From: Rhodamnia argentea | Taxonomy: Eukaryota > Streptophyta > Magnoliopsida > Myrtales > Myrtaceae | Assembly (NCBI RefSeq): GCF_020921035.1 | Contig: NC_063155.1 | Location: forward strand, 7,177,001-7,241,000 | Length of the DNA stretch: 64,000 nucleotides | Direction: 5' to 3' | In this document: positions 45,969-58,494 of the stretch, piece after piece | How positions within the stretch are numbered: position 1 is the stretch's first letter | How the letters are laid out: the number at the start of each line of letters is the position of its first letter | Notes under the pieces: generated by a model | The model's database searches: none | Seen by the model: only the letters and a program-made list of their open reading frames with translations | What the model was told of the DNA's origin: nothing | Translations under genes and position numbers: made by a program

Positions 45969-48900
45969 ATGGCGAGTCCCGCCACACCCACCTCGCCGCC
46001 GAGCAAGCGTTTGAAGAAAGCCCTCGACGACGACGACGACGAGCGGCGCCCGATGGGGGAGGGAAACGGCGGCGGCGACGGCGACGTGCGCTGCGGAATC
46101 TGCCTGACGGAGGGGGGAAGAGCCGTCCGAGGCCGAATCGACAGCTGCGACCACTACTTCTGCTTCGTGTGCGTCATGGAGTGGGCCAAGGTGGAGTCCA
46201 AGTGCCCCATGTGCAAGCGCAGGTTCTCCACCATCCTCAGGCCTCCGAAAGACGGCGTCTTTGCCGGCGAAAGGATCGTGTGCGTCCCGCCTCGTGACCA
46301 GGTCCGTTCTGATGTTTCGAATTCGGGTTTGATTGAGTTTCGGGTTTTGATAACTGGGTCCTTTTTCTTTCCTGCGCTTAATCGGCAAAACTCGTAGATT
46401 TTGATCGGGCTTCTTATGGCGAGTCATTGGTTTTCCCTGCTTCCTCTGATCGAAATTGGTTTATAATTGAATTAGGTTTCGAGCTACAGTCTCGGATGAA
46501 GGGTTTGAGTTGAATGTGTTTGATTTAATTTGGTGATTTTTGCCTCCGCTCTGCTTGAGCATATGATCGTGGACTTGATTTCCACCGAGTAATCTAGTGA
46601 AGGAAGCAATTTGCTATCTGTGTTCTTTTGCAGGTATATGATCCCCATGGAATTGGATCTTTTAATCCTTATATGGAAACTCGGTGTGGTGTCTGTCGAG
46701 GCACACAAGATGAATGGTGTCTGCTGCTTTGCGATCTCTGCGATTCGGCTGTTCATACTTATTGTGTGGGCTTGGGTGTCACTGTACCCCAAGGGGATTG
46801 GTTTTGCCATGACTGCGCTGTTATGAGGGATGAACATGCGAGAACTGATGAAGGAGAGAGCTGCATTGGACATGTTTCGATGCCATCAATTGAGCCGCGA
46901 GTTTCGATATTCGATATCGTAAGAGACGGCATTGCCTCTAACATCGGGCGCCCCACTACAACAATGTCGTCACCTTTAGACTCGAGTGCTGCCGTACCTG
47001 AAAGTGGAGATGGAATTGATGGGGAAATGTCCCAAGAAGGCGAAAGAAGGGATCCCGGTGTTGCAGAAAGAGCAGCGGAATATTCAGGTGCAAGAACTCT
47101 ACAACGATGTCGTGATGTGCATATTCGTATAAAGGCACTTCGTGAGAACTGGGATGCACTGCGACATGGTTCATTGAGCTTTCATTCAGGTAATGTGGAG
47201 TCTGTGCACGGTCAGAGTAAAGAGCAAGACCATAATAATTCTGGGCACGACAGATTAGCTCAGCCATCCTCGAGTCATCAACCATCGGAAGATGAAGATT
47301 CTGTGTTAGGTTTTGCTCCCAACAACAAAGATAAGTATGGTATCACCAAAGCATGGAAAATGATGGATAGAGCCAAGTCCAGACGACAAGCTCGTGATTT
47401 AACAGGTAGTGTTCGCCATGTAGCAAACAAATTGGTCGGGAAAGGAAATGCTCCAAAAGTAGCCAGTCTTAATATTGGTCACTTAGAATTGAGGAATCAA
47501 GTAAATAAAAGTAGCCATACTGAATGTGCAGCAGCTTTGCAGCATAAGGTCAGTCATGCTGGTGATAAATTGTCTAAGCCTAGATCTGCAGTAATTGATG
47601 GGCAGAAACGGAAACGATGCCCGGGATTGCCTCCTTCCACAATGGACCAAGCTAGTTTGCAAAGGCATGAGTATCATACAAATGGATCAGTCAGAACATC
47701 ATGCAGCATTACTTACCAAGAAGACAGTTGTCCTTCTTTGACATCTTCTGCTGGTTCGGTATCGGGATCCTTTAGGCCTAGATCTCCAGTAATTAATAGG
47801 CAGAGACAGAAAAGATGTCCAGGCTTGCCTCCTTCCACAATGGACCAAGCTGGCTTGCAAAGGCATGGGTATGACCCAAATAAATCTGTCGGAACGTTAC
47901 ACAGCATCACTTACCAAGAAGACATTTGTCCTTCTGTGACATCTGCAGCTGGTTCTGTGTCTGGATCCTCCAATTCTTCTCCTGCCACACTTGCGGCCAG
48001 CATTGCTTCATCACAGAATTCCCAGGGGAAAGGAGTGCTGGAAGAGGCTCATGTAGCTGGCCACTCTAGAAGAGGTGATGGCGCAAAAAGTGAAATCCAA
48101 TCTCTTGTCAAGTTCAATTTGAAACTGCTTAGCTGCAATAAACGGCTCGGTATGTTCGTTAAGCAACCTTCTACTTACTTATGGATTTCAGTTGGTGATA
48201 AATCTGATATAACGAACATCTCTAGGGCGTAATCTTGATTGAGTTTCTTTGGGGATCATAAAGATATTGTTCTACCTGGCGACAGATTTATATTTTTCTT
48301 CCAGAAGATTCTCTTGGATGTTATTACGGGCTTTTGTGTGACCAATCGCATCTTCTGTTTCAGTTGGTATATCTTGCTTTGCCTGAACATGTTTGGAAAT
48401 GTCACCGAGAAAACAGCATGTCTAACACAGTAGGAGGAGAACCTTTTTCAGTTAACGTGACCGTTGTAGTTATCATTCTGTTTTTGTTTAAGTACAGTGA
48501 GAAAAATAAGTGAAATGTTGACACGTCTAGTTGTGAAGAATCAGATGTTGAGTTTCACACAGAAGCGCAGACAGCACATCATGTTATTAGTTCCTCCTTG
48601 AAGCCAATCGGTTGGATGTAATTTGTTAACACCTGTTATTAGGTGCAAGGATTACTTCTGATTCAGACACGAAGGAATCAACCATAACTGCGAGTCTTGC
48701 TTCCTCGGACTTAGGGTTGAGTAGCTAATCTTAATATCATCTCTTGCTTGGTAACTAGAGTCCTGACTGCCACTTTTCGTCGAACATCATCTCACTCAAT
48801 TCCTGGGATCTCACCATCTTAACTTACTCCAACGATCTCATTTTTGTTTTTTATTTTTGAACACTCGTTATTGTACTCTTCATTCTTGTCATTTAATAGC

Positions 48901-49162
48901 GAGTTTCTCATCCTTTGTCGCTCCTGCAGGAGTTGATGCATTCAAAGAAATCGCCAGAGCGGCGACCCATACCATACTGGCCGCATGTGGCTTAGAGCGG
49001 CCTAAGTCTGTCATTCCCAGGTCGGTGTGTCGTCACACCGACGACATTCGGAGGCTCCACAAGTCCACTCTCATGCCTAATTCCTGCAGAGAGTGTTTCT
49101 ATGTCTACGTAAAGACCGTCGTCGACACCCTTCTGCTTGAGAAGCTAAGTGAAGCTAATTAA
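45969..49162 (+). CDS. RING + PHD finger protein (left copy, intact)
   Basis: Three exons splice in phase: 45969-46301, 46634-48149 and 48930-49162, giving 693 residues. Exon 1 encodes a C3HC4 RING finger (Cys42, 45, 60, His62, Cys65, 68, 79, 82). Exon 2 begins VYDPHGIGSF and carries a C4HC3 PHD finger (Cys129, 132, 144, 147, His152, Cys155, 169, 172). A long Ser-rich region follows, with a 66-residue tandem repeat (CPGLPPSTMDQ...SITYQED). Exon 3 (VDAFKEIARAATHTILAACG ... VDTLLLEKLSEAN) is a conserved-looking helical C-terminus. The arrangement matches plant PHD-and-RING finger proteins, nuclear and presumed to read histone tails and ubiquitinate; the substrate is unknown. Donors are CAG|GTCCGT and CTCG|GTATGT; acceptors are TTTTGCAG and CTCCTGCAG. 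An N-terminal basic cluster, KRLKK, precedes Asp residues. The ATG has a good context (ACCATGG). Confidence 0.88.
47579..47974 (+). repeat. 198-bp in-frame tandem repeat in exon 2
   Basis: Two 66-codon units (47579-47776, 47777-47974) encode related segments: KRCPGLPPSTMDQA(S/G)LQRH, SITYQED.CPS.TS.AGSVSG. The repeat is also in the right copy (62642-63037). It lies in the disordered region between the PHD finger and the C-terminus. Confidence 0.9.
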
Positions 49163-49305
49163 AGGTCTTTTTTTTTTCCCCAATTGCCTCTGTTGCTTCT
49201 ACATTTATCAGAGTCACCATGGATTTTCAAGGGAGAATTGGTGGGCTCTTCACTTTCTCCAGAATAGGGTAGATGCATAGAACTTGGAATCTATAGTGAA
49301 TGTCT

Positions 49306-49306
<1 letters not shown>

Positions 49307-49336
<30 letters not shown>
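49307..49336. repeat. (CT)n microsatellite
   Basis: About fifteen CT units, interrupted once at the right end, 150 bp after the stop of the RING+PHD gene. Confidence 0.93.
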
Positions 49337-49339
<3 letters not shown>

Positions 49340-49342
<3 letters not shown>

Positions 49343-50694
49343 GTGGAATGACAGATTTTGAAAGAAGCTCCAATGTTAAAAGAGAGTAATGATCGAAAGT
49401 AATGACCAAGTTCACTGCAGAGCAAAATGGGATGTGACAGCGGCAACCGACAGTGGCATAAAACGTGGGGAATGCATCTAAATCATATCACCAAATCCAT
49501 GGGTCGATTTGCTGTTCTTGGCGACGATGGGAAAAAAAAAAACGATTGATACTACGAAAAATTTCAAATTAATATATGTTCCTTCGTGTGGTGCTATTGC
49601 CGTGGGAGCTGACCGATCGATAAAAATCGACCCAAGTCCCAATCCGACTCGAACCACAGCAGTTCGGGTTATGCGCGAGTCGGGTCCATAAGCAAGCACA
49701 CGTTTTTTATGTTTCAAATTGATTGGGGTGTCATGAAAACCCGATCCGACCCGACCTAACCTATGAATATGATAGGTGAGAATTTGGGGAAGGTGGGGGG
49801 CCAGGGGAAGCACAAGCAGGTGGCCCCCACAAAGGTGTTCCGCTTTTGGCTTCTCTTCTTGTGGGTCCCCTCTTTTACCCTCCCCCCCCACGTGACCACC
49901 GTCACGAGACGGCGACGCACCGCCTAGGGGTTGAGCCCCGTCGTAGGCGCGTGGGCGGGGTTCGCTTCGTTGTCTTCCTAACCAGCACGTGCTCTCACGT
50001 CCTCTTCGCTGGCTCTTTTTGACAAACGGAGGGCCCCACTTGCCTTCCCGGGCTCTTCTTGTCATCACGGCATTGCCCCGCCACCCTTCTCTTCCTTCCC
50101 TCTGCTGGTTTTTCCGGACACAGCATCTTGAGATCGATTCGCAAACTGAGCGATCGGAAAGCCGCGACAAAGATCGAAAGGACCGTTTTTTCGGACACGG
50201 ACAAGACAGAATCGAAAGTCCCGCGTTCCCCCCCCGACGCCGACCACGCGCCCGAGACGGATCGTCAGCGACGCTCGAACTCGAACCCCCCCCCCCTGCC
50301 CCCTCTTCTTCTCGGAGAGAAGTCGAAATGGACCGGGGCGGTCCTCGGGGCGATACCTTCGGCCTCAAGCAAAGAGGCGATTGTACGCAACAAACATTAA
50401 TCAATCAAATGGCGGGACAGAGAGACATTGATGAAATGGTGTATAAACAATTGAGGGTTCCTACTGGTTGTCTCTAGACAATCACTTTTTGGCAATTAAA
50501 GACCATATGGATTATGTCCTTGTGGCAGAGGGTCAAGTGATCGGGTACGATTATATTATAATTATCCAAATTTGGCTCATTTCTCCAACAAGGGCTCAAA
50601 TACTTAGCGTGGGTTTAATGTTTGTTTTTACTTTTTTTTTTTTTGTTTTTTACTTCATTTTGAACATGCTTAGTTTAAATTTGGGCTAATACCA
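49340..50694. other. GC-rich block, no gene confirmed
   Basis: 49780-50350 is clearly richer in G+C than its flanks and contains C runs and CACGTG/CCACGTGACC elements, like a plant promoter plus leader. An ATG at 50328 opens a 49-codon frame (MDRGGPRGDTFGLKQRG) followed by AT-rich sequence. No homologue is recognised. It may be a promoter and first exon left behind by a truncated gene. Confidence 0.3.
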
Positions 50695-51269
50695 TTAGAA
50701 AATTATCAAAAAAAAAATTTAAAATCTATTACAATTATGTCAATTCATTCATAAATCTTCTTTTACCAATGGAGTCATAAATCATTGTATTTATGCCAAT
50801 TCAATCCATAAGGTCAACTTTAGCCGGCCGACGCTAACATGCAATTTTTACTAATATGTTAATATTTTTTTTATTTTTTTTGTTTTTCATTTTTCCTTTT
50901 CTTTTCTTTATTTTTTTTATTCTCCTTATTCCTCTAGCGGATCGTCGAATTGCCAACCGGCCGGAGGCCAAGGGGGCAAGGTCGACCTTGCCGGCCATTG
51001 GCTTTTTTAATATTTATTGTCATGTTTTTTTTTTAAATTTTTTTTATTTTTTCTGCATTGTTTTGGCGATCGATTGGAAGAAGAAGGAGAAGGAAAAAAT
51101 AGAAATGTCACGTCAGCGTCACGCCGCCTTCGGCCGGCCAAGGTTCGTTGAATAGACTAAATTGGAAGAAATGCAAAATGTCGAATACTTGAATTGGCCA
51201 AAAAATGTTTGGAACTAAATTTCTGCACAATTTCTATAAGCTGAAGACCTTTTTTTGATAATTTTCCCC
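50695..51269. mobile_element. Long foldback element with GC-rich core
   Basis: The left end AGAAAATTATCAAAAAAAAAA and right end TTTTTTTGATAATTTTCC are inverted partners. The core has CCGGCCGGAGGCC and GGCCGGCCAAGG blocks between T-rich and A-rich tracts. It has the same structure as 36941-37590. Confidence 0.68.
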
Positions 51270-51640
51270 CATAAATGTAAAACTAGTACAAATGTCACAT
51301 TTACTCAAAACTAATTTTTGTGGTATAAAAAGAATCTCGAATTATTGCGCTCATGCCACACATACCACAAAATTATATGTCCATCCCAATTACCCCAAAT
51401 TATGGTAAATCTAGGATTTTTTGCGATGTGACACGGGTGCACCGGTTTTTATAAATGTGGCATATGTGTACTGGTTTAGGATGTTTGTTCTGTGACATAA
51501 ACATTAGTTCGAGATAAATGTGGCAAGGGTTTACATGTTGGGGAGTTTTTGTGACATAAATAGTAATATGGGATAAATATAGCACTGATGCATTGATTTA
51601 GAGTTTTTTTTTTTATGGTATTATCTCTTATAATTTTTTT
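51270..51640. repeat. Possible further foldback repeat
   Basis: A left block (AATGTCACATTTACTC, CCACACATACCACAAAATTAT) and right blocks (AATGTGGCATATGTG, ATAAATGTGGCAAGGG) look like inverted partners, but the ends are unclear. Confidence 0.35.
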
Positions 51641-54017
51641 TCTATTGGGCGGGATAGCCGGTGAGTATTATTTTCTATAAGTGCAACCAAATCGAACCCC
51701 TTAAATTCTTATTTGAACAAATTAGTGCTTGGAGGCATAAGTAGTGGAATGAGACAAGGCCATCGTAATTAAAGCTATGAGTCTAACCTCAATCTAAGAC
51801 GGTTGAGAAACAAACGAGAATGACGTGCTATTTAATGTCGACAAGTAGATAAAAGGACAAGTAGAAAAAGCAAAGACGAAATGCTTTTGGCCAACCTTGT
51901 TATGGTAATTTGTTAAGCACTCGATAAGGGTGATTTTAGCTCGCGTTTTACCCGATTCGTGAGACTCGAGCAAAGTGCTCCAAGGATGGAGATTTTGCTC
52001 GATCTCGAAAGCGCCTTTCTCGCCGTACCTAAAAGAAAAAATGCTAACCATTAATTGTATTTGCGCGAGTAAAATGGATGGCCGGAAATAATAAAAAGCA
52101 GAGATCGACGAACTAATGAAGATAGCGGTTAGAGATAATATCCCTTGTCCTGTTGTTCATGCGACTTGTGCGAAGACCCCGTTAACATGACAAGGAGGGA
52201 CAAATTGAGAGAAGTTAGTATGAAATTCCATAGACCATGATGTGGAAGGCTTTTATAGTAACCACTATTGATGAACGAAGATCGCCGGTAGGGAGACTTG
52301 TCAAAACGGGCCATTTACCTATTTCTTAACCCATTCTTGAAATGTTGAGTTGTTATATGATTTAATTATATTTAGTATATGAGTCATAAATGAGTTTAAA
52401 ATGGTAAAGCCCAAAATAATAAGGGTGCTAAATCGGTTCACAACTTATTGTAGATTCAATCAATCTTCGCCCTCATTCGATCTTGTGTTCGCTCATTCCT
52501 TGTTTTCACGTCATTTTGGATATGATTTTTTTTTTTTTCATAGATTTGATTAAATACAAAAGTACCTTTACCGATATTGGTCGGGTTAAACACGATAATT
52601 CGGATTTATAATGTATGAAAATGGATCCAAATTCAATTTGGGCTGAACTTTTTTTTTTTTTTTAATCCAGCCTAACTCAACACATCCGTGTGACAAATGT
52701 ACGATCGGTATAATCCGAGAAGTGCCACGTTAAGATAGAGCCGGTCACTTATAACCACATTCTCAAGGCCCTAATTAACTGATTTAACAACCTACGACCG
52801 ACGACGCCGCGTGGCCGAAACAGTAAATAATCAGGCTCGTGCGGGTGCGCGGTCCTGACGCCGTCGAATCACGCTCGCTGTCCGACGGGGCACGACCCTG
52901 TACGAAACGGAGATGTCGGACGGGACGTTAAGTCCGGAGTTGACGCCGTCAAAAGAGGGGAACGGAACGGGGGACCGCAATTTTCAGCGACCCACAAATT
53001 AAAAAAATTAAAAAGCGGGGAAAGAAGTAGGGAGGGTCCCCACCGCACGCGAGCCGGCAAGCAGAGTGGCAGGGGATGGGTGCACGTGACCCTCTCTCTC
53101 CCTCCTATTATTTTCCACGGAATGTGATTGACATTTATCTCACAGGAAGGTCAAAAAAAAAAAAAAAAAAAAAACCTCAAACCGGTACCCGACAACATAA
53201 GAAATCTGAAACCGGCACCCCGGATCTCAATTCACCCTCCATAAGCGGGTTCGGCTCTCGCGCTCTGCAAAGAAGCAGAGCATAAGTCACAGAGGAAAAT
53301 CGAAGACAAGACGGACTGATAAAAAAAAAAAGATGAAATGAAAAATATTATTAAATTTTTTTAATTTTGAACCGTACATGCGTCGACATCAATGCCCGAA
53401 ACTTTTCCTTTTCGCGTCTCTAAAATCCTCTAAACTCGTATAAGCGTGACAAAAGTACCCTCCGTTAATCACGAAGGAGATTCTAAATTTTCCCATCGTG
53501 ACTCCAATTTCTTAGAAAAAAAAAATTTATAATATCCAAAATTTACATCAGGGTGACAAAAAGTTATGATCTTCTGGCCGGTCGCGATGTTATAAATTCG
53601 GGGTTTCGACGACACAAATAGAAAATTTTCAAATTTGAGATTTTTGTGCGGCACAATTTCAACGTATCGATGACGTCATGGCGGATTAACCAAAAAAGGG
53701 AAGAACGATGGATTTTAATAGGGAGAGCAAAAGCAGCGACACGCCTTCACATCCGTCTTTATCTCACGTGCGATGGCCTTTTCTGTTGTGGGGGCGTGGG
53801 GGGTGGGGGTGGTGGGACCCGCCACGTCAATACGTCAAGCGACGTAAGCAAGTCACATGGCCCCCAAGCGCCTCCAACTAACTCCCCCACGGGCCCCACC
53901 ACTTCGGGCCACCGCGAATTCCCCGTTTTGCCCTTCCCCTCCCGAAGGAAACCTCGATTCCGATTTTGGCGTTTTCCGATATTTTCCTCCTCTCACCGGC
54001 GCCACTTCAACCCCCTC

Positions 54018-54018
<1 letters not shown>
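51640..54018. other. No gene seen
   Basis: AT-rich DNA with one GC-richer, promoter-like patch at about 52790-53090 and homopolymer A (53155-53175). Only low-complexity frames occur. Confidence 0.35.

Positions 54019-54057
<39 letters not shown>
54019..54057. repeat. (TTA)n microsatellite
   Basis: About thirteen TTA units directly abutting the left end of the foldback element at 54059. Such elements often insert next to, or carry, TA-rich tracts. Confidence 0.95.
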
Positions 54058-54058
54058 T

Positions 54059-54490
54059 TGAGAAAAATGACGCAAATGCTCTCCAAAATTTAACAAAATA
54101 TATGATGCGGTTAATAAATTTTCAATTTGATCGATACGATATCTAAACTTTAGCATAATGTGCGGCGTAGCCCGTGAACTTTCAATTTGTTCAATGTCGT
54201 CCTCGAACTTTTGGAATATGTTCAACTAAATTCCCGAACTATAAGAAAATGTCCAATGTCATCCCCGAGCTTGAATTAATTAAAGGACTACACTGAACAT
54301 CTTCATATAGTTTAGGGATTAAGTTAAACATGTTCTAAAAAGTTCGGGATCATATTGATCAAATTAAAAATTCGTGGACCACATTGGATATTGGTCTAAA
54401 GTTCACGGACCATTGTTGATCGAATTAAAAATTCAGGGATCATAGTGCACATTACGTCCGAATTCAAGGACTATTTGTGTCATTATCGCT
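54059..54490. mobile_element. Foldback element, second family
   Basis: The left arm (TGAGAAAAATGACGCAAATGC, AACTTTCAATTTGTTCAATGTC, AATTCCCGAAC) is mirrored by the right arm (GTTCGGGATCATATTGATC, AAAATTCAGGGATCATAG, ATTTGTGTCATTATCGCTT). The arms are about 180 bp each. It is distinct in sequence from the TTTAGTCCTAAACC family. A decayed half-copy may lie at about 8390-8510. Confidence 0.7.
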
Positions 54491-55002
54491 TATAATTTTT
54501 GCACGTGATTTTTTTTTTTTTGGTAAGTGCACTAAAAGCCTAAAATGTTTAAAAAGTGCAATCAAATCTTGAAATTTATAAAAGTGCAATTTAAGTTCTA
54601 AAGTTTTGAGAAAAAAAAAAGGCAATCAAAACAACCAAATTCTAAAACTTGTTAGCATATTCTGTTTTTTCAAGTTAGATAGAATTAATAGAATGACTTG
54701 AGTTAGGATTTGCCTGTATACTTTTTTTTTTTTGGAGTTTTATAATTCAATTACAAATTTACTTAATTTCATGTTTTCACATGATTGATTTTTCGAATGT
54801 TCATGTCATCCCGACAAATAATTGGTCTCTCGCTTCGATCGTCCTTCCCTTCAACCGTTTTCGGCGACCCACGATGAGAATGTCGTGAGGGAGAGCTATT
54901 GCTTTTCATTTTCCCCGTTTTCAATTTTCTTTTCCTTGGCTTTTCGGGGGCGACAGTCATCATTTCTGTGACTGGATATTCATTAAAGTTCACATCCTAA
55001 GC
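54491..55002. other. Spacer before the right duplication copy, no gene seen
   Basis: AT-rich DNA with a short, unrecognised minus-strand frame. Homology to the left copy starts sharply at 55003. Confidence 0.4.
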
Positions 55003-55353
55003 GAACGAGGCCATTCATCAGAAATTTTCTCACCCCTTTTCGGACTTCGACCGATCCGATCGACTGTAGGTTGCAAAATCACCAGTAAATTCAGTTTCTA
55101 GCTCCACAACATTTACGGATATCGATTATTTGCATACATCTTCACCATGATAGCACGAGAAACCTCGTTGGATCTAATGATCTATCAAGTGCACCTGACT
55201 CTCGCACATCCCATTAGCACAATCTTTGGTAGCGCACCCAAATCTCTGGCAGTGCACCGTGCAATCTCTAAGACATTTTGCAGATCGCTAAGTGAGGGGA
55301 AGTCTCGACTTGGGGGAGGAATTTATACAGAAGTTCGACGATGGCAAGAAGGG

Positions 55354-55845
55354 AAGATTGAGACATTTTGCAGCACTAAAGAAGGCAATCTAATGTATTA
55401 TACGTATATGAGCAAGATAGCGACGGTCTCGTTTTTACCACATTATTTTTCGAGTATTACGACGGTAGCTTAGATTGGAGTTACATTTTGAGCAAGTTAA
55501 TGCGACGACGACGAGCGAGGAAGGTTGAGATGTTTTGCAGTATTGAGGAATGTGATTTGATGTATAATACGTCTATGAGGAAGAGAGTGATGGTCCTGTT
55601 TCTACGTATTCGAGTATTAAAACGGTAGCTAAGATTGGAGTTAGGTTTCGAGTAAGTTAATGTAACGACGACTATCTATATAGAAGATCGGCCACGGCGA
55701 AAAAGGAAGGTTGAGATATTTTGCAGCATTAAGGAATGTGATATGATGTGTTATTTGCATATACGAGTGATGGTCCTGTTAACACATATATTTATCCGTG
55801 TATTAATTCGGTAGCTTAGATTGGAGTTAGAATTTGAGTAGATCA
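55354..55845. repeat. Three imperfect ~165-bp tandem units (right copy)
   Basis: Counterpart of 40625-41085; the third unit here is less truncated. Just upstream, the right copy has about 36 bp (a second ATTTTGCAG and GGGGAAGTCTCGACTT) that the left copy lacks. Confidence 0.8.
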
Positions 55846-56097
55846 ATACCACCACCTACAGTTGCTTTGAAATTAAATTCTACCATTGAATATGCTCTTC
55901 ATGGTCTCACTAGCCTGAATTTCTTGATATAGATTGTTCTAATGTGTTAGAGACGTATCTTTTGAGATTATGTACATACCTCTCTTGAATATGCATGCTC
56001 TCGGTCGATTATAATCAATACCCTAATATCTAGCTGCTCTATATAGCCATTTTATAAAGTCGATAAATTGGTAATCCTTGACAATATCTAAAGAGAT

Positions 56098-56610
56098 TAC
56101 ATGATTCTCTCTTTTGCATATAAATTTGAAGCTTTTATGTGAATGTGTCCTTAAGTTAGATTTTGGCACTTAATGGAGGTCACACGTCACAGTGACTAAG
56201 CAAGTGTAGAAATCAGAGAACAATGCTAATGTAATCTTCATATCTGCTTACCCGCTATTATGCAGTTATTTCCAGGCCATCAATAGGTTTTGAATGCCAA
56301 AGTTCACTCACTAGTGGCTTAATTGGTTTATTTGTCCTTCCCAATAAAGAGGTGGCAAATGAGTAAATCGGGTCGAGCGATGAAATTAGATCGATCCGTT
56401 TAATTCGTACATATCATTAAAATTTTAATTAATTTGCATTGAACACAATCCTTCGAAATCTGTACTCATCAGATTAACCTAATTGGACCTACTACGCTAG
56501 AGTTTCATAATATTATGTTCCAAGTTGCCCGTCTCCCAAAAGCACCCAAAATTAGAATTTTAATAAGAGAAACTGTAGCCGGTTCGGGCAAAAAATATTC
56601 AAACCGGTTG
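56098..56610. other. ~510-bp block present only in the right copy
   Basis: AGAGATTA at its left edge and TTGTGTGATAATATTTC at its right edge meet directly in the left copy (41335-41345). It has no TIR and no obvious target duplication, so a deletion in the left copy is as likely as an insertion here. Confidence 0.6.
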
Positions 56611-57742
56611 TGTGATAATATTTCTCGAAACACCATATTTAATAAGGAACCTTCTTATCATACGGTATGAGCAATTTTATGAACAACAAATGCAAATGAC
56701 TTCTTAAGATAATAAATTCGTGAAGTATAAGGAGTTGGGAAGAAACTTGATTGTAATAGAGATGTTAAATAGGTAGGTCGGATTAGATTTGGATCGGGTC
56801 ATGTATGGTCCGAACCATATTAATCCATTTAATCTGTTTCGACCCATTTTCATGCAATAAATATTTACTGACCCGTTCTTGACCCGACCTGCACCCAATC
56901 CAAACCCAACTCGACTCATATTGATAGAATCAAATTTAGTTTGGAGAACTTGGTTCTTATGAATATTTAAAAATATATATTGCTAAAACTTTCTCTCTCT
57001 TTGAAAAAAATAAAAAAAACCTCTACTTTCTCTCTCTAATGCGATAGAAAAATGGCGTCGACCACCAGAAGAAGGACCTCCCCTGGCTGAGAGGGCCAAT
57101 GCTCCGCTCCCTCTCCCCCTTCGGCCACTTCCACGCACCGCCACCTCCTCATCTTGCACCTTCGTAGTAGCAATATTAAGATATTTAGTTTATTCTGCAC
57201 ATCTATCATGAATTATGCAAATATCTCGTTTAATATTACATATCCTTGATTGATTATATTTGATATTATATTTGTGTTAGTCATGTAATAAAGCTTAAAA
57301 TTATGAATGCATTTATGCAGTGATCGCAATCTAATTAGAAGAAAAACGAGAAAATGACACAAATCTACCCGTGTTCGAAATTAAATCGAAGGATTATTTC
57401 AACCTCAAACTTTTTGTAAGAGTACGATCCATTCTAAGATGGCACTACATTTTTATCCGAGGACGAGATCGATAAATTTTTTTTTTTTTTTGGGTCGAAG
57501 AGTAATTTAGTATAATTCGATTGTTAATTTATCGACTAAGTCCTTTATCCCCAGACTCCACCGAGGTGGGTCCCACTCGTTTGTCGTGTCGGGTTTTCGT
57601 CGCCGTCGTCGGAAGTTTGGAAGTTCGTAAGTGGTGACGACACCAATGGACTCCAAGTCAACGAAAAACCATCTCCCTCTCTCTATGTCCGCTGCATCTG
57701 CGCCCCTAGAAAAAGAAAGCTTCTTTCTTTTGCGGCCTAACA

Positions 57743-58433
57743 TCCCAAAAAAAACTCTAATTTTAACATTTCTAATAATTATATCTTAAACTTTATTATC
57801 TCATTAAAAACTCTCAATTTTCATTTTTGTCTCGGTTCTACCGGTCTAATACCCCAAAAAACATCAATCTTAGCATCTGTCCCAATTATATTCAAAAGTT
57901 TTTTTTTTATCTCATAAAAATCTTCAACTTTTATTTTTATCCTAATTCTACCACCGTCAATCTTCCGTCTATAATAACCATTATTTAATCCTAAGTGGCT
58001 CAAATTTTCTTGCCAAACTTACTCGTGAATTTTCGAAATCTAAAAATAGTAAGTTTCGAGAACGACGGGGTTTTAGATCGTTAGTCCAAATATCTCAATG
58101 TCTAGCCGTTTTTTGAGCCGTTGAGTGCCGAAAAGAATATGAAACGTGTCCTTTTTAATTCATTAACAACATGAAAATACCACATAGGATTAACTAATTG
58201 TAATTATAGATGGAAGGCTAAGAATAGTAGAATTGAGACAAAAGTAACAGTTGGAGGTTTTTTATGAGACAAAAAAAGAATTTTGAATATAATTAAGATA
58301 TACGCTAAAGTTGAGGATTTTTTTTATACTAGGTTGGTATAATTGAGACAAAACTAAAAGTTTGAGATAGAATTGAGATAAATATAAAAGTTTGGGGTAG
58401 AATTGAAACAAATATAAAAGTTAGAGTTTTTTT
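57743..58433. mobile_element. Foldback element upstream of intact UGT89
   Basis: Same element and position as 42474-43161. The arms have diverged slightly between copies. It ends about 60 bp before the TATA box of the intact UGT89 gene. Confidence 0.7.
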
Positions 58434-58494
58434 AGGAAGAAAAAAAAAAGGGTCGAATTATCACAAATACTAAAGTTAAAGATGTGTGTGTGTC

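Larger units (their letters stand above)
40313..48937. repeat. Segmental duplication, left copy
   Basis: Homology with 55003-64000 begins abruptly at GCGAACGAGGCCATTCATCAG. It holds the triple repeat, a foldback element, the UGT89 pseudogene and the intact RING+PHD gene. The offset between copies changes from 14690 to 15275 to 15062, showing internal indels. Compared with the right copy it lacks about 510 bp near 41.34 kb and carries about 210 bp extra near 45.27-45.51 kb. The window ends before the right boundary of the homology. Confidence 0.95.

Noticed and set aside
49478..50404. 308-residue open frame on the minus strand
   Set aside because: Low-complexity Arg/Ser/Gly composition driven by the GC-rich island; no domain and no splice or promoter context on that strand.
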